Shown piece after piece: positions 23,408-32,669 of a stretch of 32,669 nt of DNA (its first letter is position 1; each line of letters opens with the position of its first letter). Under the pieces are notes generated by a model, which was not told the origin of the DNA, searched no databases, and saw nothing but the letters and a program-made list of their open reading frames with translations. A program made the translations under genes and the position numbers. This DNA is from Magnetovibrio sp. (GTDB lineage: Bacteria > Pseudomonadota > Alphaproteobacteria > Rhodospirillales > Casp-alpha2): positions 1-32,669 of the forward strand of contig JAPPPF010000063.1 of NCBI GenBank assembly GCA_028817665.1, written 5' to 3'.

Positions 23408-24457
23408 ATGAATCGGAATAATCGGTTTATGGACATTTGGCAGGTTCGTAATCGCATATGGGGTCTTGGGCTGCTCGCCCTGGCGGTCATGGGAATACCG
23501 GCGGCGGCGGCGGCCGCGTCGGCGGCGGTCATCTTGATGTATCACCGGTTCGGCGAGACCGATTTTCCCGCCACCAACACCACCATCGAGCAGCTGGAAA
23601 CCCATATCCAGGAACTCAAGACCGGCGGCTATGAAGTGATGTCCGTCGGGCAGATCGTCAACCGGATGAGCACCGGCGAGGCGCTTCCCGACCGCACCGT
23701 CGGTATCACCATCGACGACGGCTACAAGTCCATCTACACGGTCGCCTGGCCGCGCTTCAAGGCGGCCGGCCTGCCGTTCACGGTGTTCGTCGCCACCGGC
23801 CACATCGACCAAGGTTCGTCGCGGCACCTCAACTGGGACCAGATCCGCGAGATGCGCGACAGCGGCGTCACCATCGGCCACCATACGGTCTCGCATCTGC
23901 ATATGCCGAATGCCGAGCCAGCCCGCCTGGAACGCGAGATCAAGGACGCCCATGCCCGGTTTCAGGCCGAACTGGGCCAGCAGCCAGGCATCTTCGCCTA
24001 CCCCTATGGCGAGGCCAGCCTGGAAACCGTGGGGATCGTCAAGGCGGCCGGGTTCATCGCCGCCTTCGGCCAGCATTCCGGCGTCATCGGCAGCACCGGT
24101 GACATGTTCTTCCTGCCGCGCTTCGCCATGAACGAGACCTTCGGCGACCTGGCGCGGCTCAAACTCGCGGCCAACGCGCTGCCCCTGCCGGTGACCGACG
24201 TCACCCCGGCCGACCACAAGATCGGCGCCGAGAACCCGCCTGCCATGGGGTTCACGGTCCGCCGCGACATCGGCAATCTGGGTCCGCTTTCGTGTTTCCT
24301 CTCGCACGCCGGCCGGGCGCAGGTGGAGCGGCTGACGCCCCGCGTCGAGGTTCGGGTGGATGCGGCATTCCCGCGCGGCCGGACACGCCTCAACTGCACC
24401 ATGCCGACGGCATCCGGCCGATGGCGGTGGTACGGCCGGCAGTTCTACCGGCCCTGA
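23408..24457 (+). CDS. Secreted polysaccharide deacetylase (NodB-fold)
   Basis: Signal/TM region GLLALAVMGIPAAAAAASA; VILMYHRFGE; VGITIDDGYKSIYTVAWPRFKAAGLPFTVFVATGHID; MRDSGVTIGHHTVSHLHM; GIFAYPYGEAS. Start 23408 or 23429. Confidence 0.92.
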   Translation: MNRNNRFMDIWQVRNRIWGLGLLALAVMGIPAAAAAASAAVILMYHRFGETDFPATNTTIEQLETHIQELKTGGYEVMSVGQIVNRMSTGEALPDRTVGITIDDGYKSIYTVAWPRFKAAGLPFTVFVATGHIDQGSSRHLNWDQIREMRDSGVTIGHHTVSHLHMPNAEPARLEREIKDAHARFQAELGQQPGIFAYPYGEASLETVGIVKAAGFIAAFGQHSGVIGSTGDMFFLPRFAMNETFGDLARLKLAANALPLPVTDVTPADHKIGAENPPAMGFTVRRDIGNLGPLSCFLSHAGRAQVERLTPRVEVRVDAAFPRGRTRLNCTMPTASGRWRWYGRQFYRP

Positions 24458-24490
24458 CGGCGCTCGAGATTACAAGGGTCGCGCGGTGTC

Positions 24491-25546
24491 CTAGATCAGC
24501 GGCCGCACCGGCCTCGTCCGGCCGCTCAAGCGGGCCCCGTCGAGACGGCTCAGGTTGTTGGCGGTGATGATCGAGCGCAGGGTCTTCACATATTCGCCGC
24601 CGCGCTCCGAATAGCTGGTCAGGGTGTCGACCAGACGCGTGCCGCCGATCTGCCCACCTTTCCGGCGCTGCGATTCCCGCGCAGTCCGGAACCCCCGATA
24701 GGCGCGGTGCGTGTTCAGATTGTTCAGATAGGATCGGACCGAGTGCAACAAGCTCTTGAAGGCCCGCACCCGGTGTTTCTTCCCGGCTTCCCGCTTTTTC
24801 GGCACCAAGCCAAGCGCGTCCGAGAACGTCCATTGGCCGAAGATCGCGTTGCCTTCCTTGGAGAACCGCGAGGTACCCCAGCCGCTCTCCTCCGCCGCCT
24901 GGGCCAGGGCCATCGACGGCGGCACGATATCGACACGGCGCATCAATTCCGACATGTCGCCCCGCTTGACGCCGTAGCGTTCGGTCATGACGATCAGCCA
25001 CAACCGGTCGACGGCCGGCAGTTGCTCGCCCTTTTTCAGGCGCACGGTCAGATCCCAAAGCCGGCGGCGGTCGGCCAACACCTCTTCGTTGACCTGCAAC
25101 ACGAGGGGCAAAATCGTCTTGAAGAAGATCGACTTGCGCAATTTCGTCTCGCGCACCTTGTCGAGGTCCGCGGGCAGGCTGGCGAGGAACAGCCGCGGCA
25201 CTTCGCCGTTGCCGGTCTTCACCGAGTCCAGATCGTAGCCGATCCGCTGGAAGGTCTTCGACAATGCCTTCGCGGTATGGAGGTCGACGGCCCTGTGGCC
25301 GTTGTCCAGGGCGCGGACATCGATGCCGCCGACCAGCGATTCGGCGGCCGTGCCAACCGCCTTGATGCGGACAATCCCCGCCGGCAGCGCCGGTTCGGCG
25401 TCCGCCGACTCGGTCATCGGAAATTCGAGGGTGGCTTTCGGGGCCGCTGTTTCGGAGCGTGGCGGATCAAGCAGCGCCAAGCCGATCAGGCCCGTCACCA
25501 AGGCGCCAGCGGTGAATAGGATGCCGCGTTCAAATCGTCCTGTCAT
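24491..25546 (-). CDS. Bax-like glucosaminidase-domain protein
   Basis: N-terminal anchor; DIVPPSMALAQAAEESGWGTSRFSKEGNAIFGQWTF; VRSYLNNLNTHRAYRGFRTARESQRRKGGQIGGTRLVDTLTSYSERGGEYVKTLRSII. Confidence 0.9.
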   Translation of the reverse strand: MTGRFERGILFTAGALVTGLIGLALLDPPRSETAAPKATLEFPMTESADAEPALPAGIVRIKAVGTAAESLVGGIDVRALDNGHRAVDLHTAKALSKTFQRIGYDLDSVKTGNGEVPRLFLASLPADLDKVRETKLRKSIFFKTILPLVLQVNEEVLADRRRLWDLTVRLKKGEQLPAVDRLWLIVMTERYGVKRGDMSELMRRVDIVPPSMALAQAAEESGWGTSRFSKEGNAIFGQWTFSDALGLVPKKREAGKKHRVRAFKSLLHSVRSYLNNLNTHRAYRGFRTARESQRRKGGQIGGTRLVDTLTSYSERGGEYVKTLRSIITANNLSRLDGARLSGRTRPVRPLI

Positions 25547-25769
25547 GATACCTTCCGGCTTACAATCCCAATTTCAAGAGCCATGCGTCATCGCCCGTCA
25601 CGACGGAATTTTCCGTCGCCCAAACGACTATTCTTCCCTGGGGGTGGTACCGTTCGCTCTTCTCCCCGTCGTGGAACGAATCGGAACCTCTGGCCGGCTT
25701 TTTGTTGGTGACAGCGTGTAGCACACCGGCACCAAAAATTCACCTTGTTTGTCTCACCCTAAAACTATT

Positions 25770-25804
25770 GTTGCAGTGCAAAATAATTTATTGCAACGCA
25801 GCAA
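25770..25804. promoter_or_regulatory. Tandem TTGCA-type inverted-repeat operator candidate
   Basis: TTGCA-G-TGCAA (25771-25781) and TTGC-AACGCA-GCAA (25791-25804), about 21 bp apart, in an AT-rich intergenic region; GTTGCA...TGCAAC also pair across them. Confidence 0.4.
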
Positions 25805-25833
25805 ATTGTCAAGCTCTCCGTTCGATATATATC

Positions 25834-26385
25834 CTACTCGACGGCCCGGACTTCCTGGACTTCCGGTACGTAGTAGCGAAGCATGTTCTCGATGCCGTGT
25901 TTCAGCGTCGCCGTCGAACTCGGGCAGCCGGCGCACGCGCCCTGCATGTGCAGATACACGATCCCGTCCTCGAACCCCTTGTAGACGATGTCGCCGCCGT
26001 CCTGGGCGACCGCGGGCCGGACCCGCGTATCGATCAGTTCGCGAATTTGAGTGACCACCTCGTCGTCGTCGCCGTCCGTTTCGTCGGCATCGCCCGCGGC
26101 GGCCTCGATCACCGGTCGGCCAGACTGGAAGTGCTCCATGATGGCGCCGAGAATCAAGGGCTTCATGACGTCCCAGTCCTTGTCGCCGGACTTCGTCACG
26201 GTGATGAAGTCGGCACCCAGGAACACGCCGATGACACCTTCGGTGGCGAACAGTGATTGCGCCAGGGGGGATGATCCGGCTTCATCCGGCGCCGCGAAAT
26301 TGGCGGTTCCCGTGTCCATGACCTGACTGCCCGGCAGGAACTTAAGGGTCGCCGGATTGGGGGTGCCTTCGGTCTGAATAAACAT
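25834..26385 (-). CDS. nfuA: NifU-like/NfuA Fe-S scaffold protein
   Basis: MFIQTEGTPNPATLKFLPG N-domain; LIDTRVRPAVAQDGGDIVYKGFEDGIVYLHMQGACAGCPSSTATLKHGIENML with CxxC. Confidence 0.94.
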   Translation of the reverse strand: MFIQTEGTPNPATLKFLPGSQVMDTGTANFAAPDEAGSSPLAQSLFATEGVIGVFLGADFITVTKSGDKDWDVMKPLILGAIMEHFQSGRPVIEAAAGDADETDGDDDEVVTQIRELIDTRVRPAVAQDGGDIVYKGFEDGIVYLHMQGACAGCPSSTATLKHGIENMLRYYVPEVQEVRAVE

Positions 26386-26552
26386 GGAGTCTCCTTCTCG
26401 GCGCGAACGTCGCGCGCTTGCGGTCACGCGTTCAAGAGATGGGGTCGGCCGCGATGCGGATCAAGGCCGAGCCCGTGGCGGGTCATATTATAACCGAGGT
26501 GATCCACGACCACAGCCGGAAATTCGACATAGGCCGGGGGTCGGGGGGAGTC

Positions 26553-27554
26553 TCAAGGGCGAAGGAAGCCGACCACGTCCTGGACCTCGGCGATTACCGG
26601 GGCCGCCAAATCGCGGGCCTTTTCCGCGCCGATTCGCAGCACCGCGTCGAGTTGCGCCGCGTCGTCCATGAGGCGCTTCATCTCGCCCTGGATGGGGCTC
26701 AGCCGCTCGACCGCGAGATCCGCCAGGGCCGGCTTGAAGGCACCGAAGCCCTGGCCGCCGTACTCCGCCAGCACCGCTTGCGCGTCGCTGTCATTGAGGG
26801 CCGCGTAGATGCCAACCAGGTTGGCCGCCTCCGAGCGCCCGGCCAGTCCGGCCGGTTCGCTCGGCAGCGCGTCGGGGTCGGTGCGTGCCTTCTTGATCTT
26901 CCGCGCGATGGCGTCCGCGTCGTCGGTCATGTTGATGCGGGAATTGTCCGAGGGGTCCGACTTCGACATCTTGGCGCCGCCGTCCTTCAGCGACATGACC
27001 CGGGTCGCGGCACCGAAGATCAGCGGCTCGACGATCGGGAACAGATCGACCCCGTAGTCGTGGTTGAACTTCGTCGCGATGTCGCGGGCCAGCTCCAGGT
27101 GCTGCTTCTGGTCCTCGCCGACCGGCACGTGGGTGCCCTTGTAGGCGAGGATGTCGGCGGCCATCAGGTTCGGGTAGGCGTAGAGCCCGACGGAGGCGCG
27201 CTCCTTGTCCTTGCCGGCCTTTTCCTTGAACTGGGTCATGCGCTCGAGCCAGCCGAGACGGGCGACGCAATTGAAGATCCAGGCGAGCTCCGCGTGCGCC
27301 GATACCTGGCTCTGGTTGAAGATGATGTTCTTGTCGGCATCGACGCCGGCGGCGATCATCGCCGCCGCGGTCTCGCGCGTGTTGGCGCGCAAGGCGTCGG
27401 GATCCTGCCAGACGGTGATGGCGTGCAGGTCGACGACGCAGAACAGGCAGTCGCCGAACTCGTCCTGCAGCCGGACCCAGTTGCGGATCGCGCCGAGATA
27501 GTTGCCGAGATGCAAGTTGCCGGTCGGCTGGACGCCGGAGAAAATTCGCTTCAT
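26553..27554 (-). CDS. trpS: Tryptophanyl-tRNA synthetase
   Basis: [36 protein letters not shown] (KMSKS). Start at 27554; the longer ORF start runs into murJ. Confidence 0.97.
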   Translation of the reverse strand: MKRIFSGVQPTGNLHLGNYLGAIRNWVRLQDEFGDCLFCVVDLHAITVWQDPDALRANTRETAAAMIAAGVDADKNIIFNQSQVSAHAELAWIFNCVARLGWLERMTQFKEKAGKDKERASVGLYAYPNLMAADILAYKGTHVPVGEDQKQHLELARDIATKFNHDYGVDLFPIVEPLIFGAATRVMSLKDGGAKMSKSDPSDNSRINMTDDADAIARKIKKARTDPDALPSEPAGLAGRSEAANLVGIYAALNDSDAQAVLAEYGGQGFGAFKPALADLAVERLSPIQGEMKRLMDDAAQLDAVLRIGAEKARDLAAPVIAEVQDVVGFLRP

Positions 27555-27603
27555 CGGTCTCCCTTCCAATGGCGCCGTTTTATGGCCGCTCGCGTCATCG
27601 GGG

Positions 27604-29169
27604 TCAAGCGGCGTCGGGGCCGTCCGGGACGCGCCGAACCAGCGCCTTGAGCTCGCCCAGGCGGGCCGCGCCGAACAGGTGCGCGAGGCCGGCGTAGGCA
27701 AGGAGGCCGACGGCGATCAAGGCGGCCAGCGCCGGGATATGTTCCGGGCAGGGCCCGGTGCAGGCGGGCGCGACGAGGCGCTCGGCCGCGAACAGGACGG
27801 CGCCCATGCCGAGACTGGCCCAGACGATCTTCGGTCCGCGCTCCGCCAGCCGCTTGTCGACGCTCAACTGGCCCCGGCGCTTCAGCTCCCGGGCCAGCCA
27901 GCCGGCGTTGATCCAGGCCGCCGCCGACGAAGCCAGGGCGATGCCGACGTGCCCCCAGACCTGCATCAGCACGAGGTTGAGGGCAATGTTGGCGAGCATC
28001 GACCAGGCGGCGATCTTGACCGGTGTCTTGGTGTCCTCGCGGGCGAAGTAGCCGGGCGTCAGCACCCGGATCAGGACATAGGCGGGCAACCCCGTGGCAT
28101 AGGCCATCAACGCGCTTGCCGTCGCCGCCGTGTCCGTGGCGGTGAAGGCGCCGCGCTCGAACAGCACGGTGACGATCGGTAGCGCGATGACCAAAAGCGC
28201 CACCGCCGCCGGCAGGGTCAGCAGCAGCGCGAATTCGAGGCCCCGGTTCTGGCTGGCCCCGGCGGCCGCATCGTCGCCGGCGGCGAGTTGCCGCGACTGG
28301 TTCGGCAGCAGGGCGGTGCCGACCGCGACCCCGACCACGCCCAGCGGCAATTGGGTGACCCGGTCGGCGTAATAGAGATAGGAGACGGCGCCGTCGGCGA
28401 CCAGCGTGGCCAGGATGGTGCCGATCAGGAGGTTGATCTGGTAGAGGCTGGCGCCGAAGACGACGGGCAGGATCCTGCGGCCGAGGAGGCGGACCTCCGG
28501 AGACAGCCGCGGCCGCGTGAAGCGGACCGGCAGGCCTTCGCGGCGGCAGTGATAGACCAGCCAGGCGAACTGCACCACGCCGGCGGCGAACACGCCCCAC
28601 GATAGCGCGTGACCCGGCGTCGGCGCCTTGTCGGCGAAGCCGAGGAGCGCCGAGATCAAGACGAGGTTCAGCAGAACCGGCGCCGCGGCGGCGGCGGCGA
28701 ATCGCCCCAGCGAGTTGAGCACGCCGGATTGCAGCGAGACCAGCGAGATGAACAACAGATAGGGAAAGGCGATGCGCGACAGTTCGGTCGCCAATTCCAT
28801 CTTGCCCTGGACGGCGTCGAACCCCGGCGCCAGCACGTACATCACCCAGGGCATGGCGAGCTCGATGACGGCGACGAAGCCGGCCAGGATCAGGAACAGC
28901 ACGCTGAACGCCTGGTCGGCGAACGCCTTGGCGCGTTCGCGCCCCTCGGTTTCCAACTGCCCCGAGAAGATCGGCACGAAGGCCGCGGCGAAGGCGCCCT
29001 CCGCGAACAGCCGGCGGAACAGGTTGGGAAACCGGAACGCCACGAAGAAGCAATCGGCGACCGTGCCCGCGCCCAGCACCGCGGCGATCAGGATGTCGCG
29101 GACGAATCCGAAGACGCGGCTCAACATGGTGTAGCCGCCGACCGTGGTGATCGCCTTCAAGAGATTCAT
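27604..29169 (-). CDS. murJ: Lipid II flippase MurJ (MviN)
   Basis: [68 protein letters not shown]. Confidence 0.97.
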   Translation of the reverse strand: MNLLKAITTVGGYTMLSRVFGFVRDILIAAVLGAGTVADCFFVAFRFPNLFRRLFAEGAFAAAFVPIFSGQLETEGRERAKAFADQAFSVLFLILAGFVAVIELAMPWVMYVLAPGFDAVQGKMELATELSRIAFPYLLFISLVSLQSGVLNSLGRFAAAAAAPVLLNLVLISALLGFADKAPTPGHALSWGVFAAGVVQFAWLVYHCRREGLPVRFTRPRLSPEVRLLGRRILPVVFGASLYQINLLIGTILATLVADGAVSYLYYADRVTQLPLGVVGVAVGTALLPNQSRQLAAGDDAAAGASQNRGLEFALLLTLPAAVALLVIALPIVTVLFERGAFTATDTAATASALMAYATGLPAYVLIRVLTPGYFAREDTKTPVKIAAWSMLANIALNLVLMQVWGHVGIALASSAAAWINAGWLARELKRRGQLSVDKRLAERGPKIVWASLGMGAVLFAAERLVAPACTGPCPEHIPALAALIAVGLLAYAGLAHLFGAARLGELKALVRRVPDGPDAA

Positions 29170-29224
29170 GGGCTCTTTGAGTAGCGTCTAAATAAGGCGG
29201 GGAAAAGGCGTTTCGGCGGCGGCC

Positions 29225-30361
<1,137 letters not shown>

Positions 30362-30375
30362 GGCGCGGCGATGGG

Positions 30376-32669
30376 CTATTCCGCGGCCGCCGCGTCGGCG
30401 TCCCGGGCTTCGGCGACGACATCGAGCAGGTGCGCCTTGACGGCGTCCAGCTTGGCCGGATTGTCGATCTTCATGCCGAAGACGTCCTTGACGTAGAACA
30501 CGTCGACCACGCGCTCGCCGTAGGTGGAGATGTGGGCGCTGGAGATCTGCAGACCCTCCTCGGTGATCGCGGCGGTGACGTCATGCAGCAGGCCGGGCCG
30601 GTCGCGGCCGTTGATCTCGATCACCGTGTGGGTGTTCGAGGCCTTGTTGTCGATGAGCACCCGCGGCGGAACCTTGAAGACCTGGGTCCGGCTCGGCAGC
30701 TCCTTTTCCTGGCGTTGTTGGAATTCCTTCGATGGCCGGATCTTGCCCTGAATGGCGTCGGCGATTCGCTTGCGCAGGCGGCTCTGGTCGGAGGCGCGGG
30801 CCTTTTCATCGCCCTTGGCGCCGAGGATGGCGAAGGTATCGAGCGCCATGCCGTTGTTCAGGGTGTGGATCTTGGCGTCGACGATGGAGGCGCCAGCGAG
30901 CGAGATGGCGCCGGCGATGGCCGCGAACAGGCCGGGATGGTCCGGCGCGTAGACGCTGACATCGCAGACGCCGCGTTCCGGGGCGTCGCGGGTCTCGATG
31001 CGGAACGGCTCATCACTGGCTTTGGCGGCGCGCATCAAGGCCGCGTGCGCGGCCAGGGTTTCCGTATCGACCCCCAGCCAGTACCCGGCCTGGCCGATCT
31101 CCATGTGCCGGCTGATCTCGTCGTCGTCCCAATCCGTCAACAGCGCGGCGAGGCGGGTCTTCGCCCGCTCGACCCGTTCAGCGCGGCGCTCCTCGGGGGC
31201 GCCGCCGCTGAGCAGTTCCTGGGTCCGCCAATAGAGCTCGCGCAGCAGGCCGGCCTTCCAGTTGTTCCAGACGTTGGGCCCGACGGCGCGGATGTCGGCG
31301 ACGGTCAGCACCAGCAACATGCGCAATCGTTCCGGCGACTGCGCGATGGCAGCGAAATCCTCGATCGTCTTCGGATCGTCGAGGTCGCGCTTGAAGGCCG
31401 TGTGACTCATCAACAAATGCTGGCGCACCAGCCACGAAACGGTCTCCGTCTCCCACTCGTTCAGGCCGAACCGCGGCCCCAGCTTGAGCGCGATCTCGGC
31501 GCCGAGCACCGAATGGTCGCCACCCCGCCCCTTGGCGATATCGTGCAGCAGGACGGCGACGTAGAGCGCTCGGCGCGACTGCAACTCGCCGACCACCGAG
31601 CACGACACCGGGTGGTCCTCCTTGAGCCGTCCCGTGCTGATGCCGTTCAGGACGTCGATGGCCCGGATGGTGTGCTCGTCGACCGTGTAGACGTGGTACA
31701 TGTCGTACTGCATCTGTGCGACGACGCGCCCGAAATCTGGCACGAAGCGGCCGAACAAACCGGCCTCGTTGAGCCACATGAGGGCCGTCCGCGGGTCCGG
31801 CCCGGTCAGGATTTCGACGAACAAGCGGTTGTTCTCGGGGTCTTCGCGATACGCCGCGTCGACCAGCTTGAGGTTTTGATTGACCAGCCGGAGCGCCTTC
31901 GGATGGATGTCCAGGCTGTGGTGCTGGGCGACGTGGAAGAGCTGCAGCATCTTCACCGGCGCCGCCTTCAGCTCCTTGGCGCCGCCGACGGTCAGCCGGC
32001 CGCCTTCGACCCGGAACCCCTCGACCTCGCGCTTGCCGAAGCGGATCGCCGAGAACCACGACGGCGCGCGGCGCTTCTTGTGTTGTTCCTCGAGCACCGC
32101 GCAGAGCACCCGGGTGAGATCGCCGACGTCCTTGGCGGTCAGGAAGTAGTGTTTCATGAACCGCTCGACGCCGCGGCTGCCGGCATGGGACCGGTAGTTC
32201 ATGCGTTGGCCGAGTTCCTCCTGGACGTTGAAGGTCAGCCGCTCCTCGGGCCGTCCGGCCATGTAGTGAAGATGGCACCGCACCGTCCACAGGAAGCTCT
32301 CCGCCTTGCTGAAGGTCCTGACGTCGGCGGCGGTCAGGACCCCGGCGTCCTTCAGGCCCTGGGCGTCGTCCGCCTGATAAAGGTACTTGGCGATCCAGAA
32401 CAGGGTCTGCAGGTCGCGCAGCCCGCCCTTGCCTTCCTTCAGATTGGGCTCCAGGACGTAGCGCGTATCGCCCATGCGCTCGTGCCGCTCGTCGCGCTCG
32501 GCGAGCTTGGCCTCGACGAAGGCCGGACCGCTGCCGTCCACGAGTTCGGCGTGGAAGCGTTTCCGAAACTCTCGAAAGAGGGCCTGGTTGCCCGACAGCC
32601 AACGCGCGTCGAGCAGGCTGGTGCGGATCGTCAGGTCGTCGGCGGCGCGGCGCAGCGTTGCATAGATGG
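30376..32669 (-). CDS. glnD: [Protein-PII] uridylyltransferase GlnD, 5' end truncated by window edge
   Basis: RYVLEPNLKEGKGGLRDLQTLFWIAKYLY; HD region VAVLLHDIAKGRGGDHSVLGAEIA; two C-terminal ACT regions. The frame remains open beyond the ORF-table start at 32541 to the window edge. Confidence 0.96.
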   Translation of the reverse strand, partial: IYATLRRAADDLTIRTSLLDARWLSGNQALFREFRKRFHAELVDGSGPAFVEAKLAERDERHERMGDTRYVLEPNLKEGKGGLRDLQTLFWIAKYLYQADDAQGLKDAGVLTAADVRTFSKAESFLWTVRCHLHYMAGRPEERLTFNVQEELGQRMNYRSHAGSRGVERFMKHYFLTAKDVGDLTRVLCAVLEEQHKKRRAPSWFSAIRFGKREVEGFRVEGGRLTVGGAKELKAAPVKMLQLFHVAQHHSLDIHPKALRLVNQNLKLVDAAYREDPENNRLFVEILTGPDPRTALMWLNEAGLFGRFVPDFGRVVAQMQYDMYHVYTVDEHTIRAIDVLNGISTGRLKEDHPVSCSVVGELQSRRALYVAVLLHDIAKGRGGDHSVLGAEIALKLGPRFGLNEWETETVSWLVRQHLLMSHTAFKRDLDDPKTIEDFAAIAQSPERLRMLLVLTVADIRAVGPNVWNNWKAGLLRELYWRTQELLSGGAPEERRAERVERAKTRLAALLTDWDDDEISRHMEIGQAGYWLGVDTETLAAHAALMRAAKASDEPFRIETRDAPERGVCDVSVYAPDHPGLFAAIAGAISLAGASIVDAKIHTLNNGMALDTFAILGAKGDEKARASDQSRLRKRIADAIQGKIRPSKEFQQRQEKELPSRTQVFKVPPRVLIDNKASNTHTVIEINGRDRPGLLHDVTAAITEEGLQISSAHISTYGERVVDVFYVKDVFGMKIDNPAKLDAVKAHLLDVVAEARDADAAAAE

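Noticed and set aside
25702-26256. 184-aa plus-strand ORF across the AT-rich intergenic region
   Set aside because: Mostly antisense to nfuA; the intergenic part lacks coding character.
26418-27650. 410-aa plus-strand ORF starting in the trpS-nfuA spacer
   Set aside because: Almost all antisense to trpS; no usp-like sequence recognised in the spacer part.
30376-32541. GlnD start at 32541
   Set aside because: This is an internal GTG. The GlnD frame stays open with family-like sequence (RTSLLDARWLSGNQALFREFRKRF) to the window edge, so the gene is truncated by the window.

Overview
GC-rich alphaproteobacterial (Rhodospirillales-like, inferred) chromosomal window, mostly a minus-strand housekeeping supercluster. 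Genes from window end to start: glnD (partial) - M20 peptidase - murJ - trpS - nfuA - [accessory block] - tsaB / tusA-like (plus) - mucR - fur - miaB - phoH - ybeY - corC-like - lnt - xre regulator - metK - trmB - rimP - nusA - ylxR/L7Ae - infB - rbfA - truB - rpsO - pnp (partial). The accessory block is ~5.9 kb (about 19.9-25.8 kb). It holds a membrane-transport gene split by an in-frame UGA, a RutE-like nitroreductase, an unfamiliar secreted beta-rich protein ending in a single ricin-type motif, a polysaccharide deacetylase and a Bax-like glucosaminidase. The strongest non-coding signal is a structured leader upstream of metK that fits a SAM-II-like H-type pseudoknot. Other signals are AT-rich or TTGCA-rich intergenic regions next to mucR and nfuA, non-ATG starts overlapping upstream stops, and a CTAG convergent stop overlap. 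I found no CRISPR array, transposase, tRNA or rRNA. I saw no clear novel defence-type system. The secreted protein and the metK leader most merit follow-up. All homology calls are from recognising motifs by eye; no search was run.
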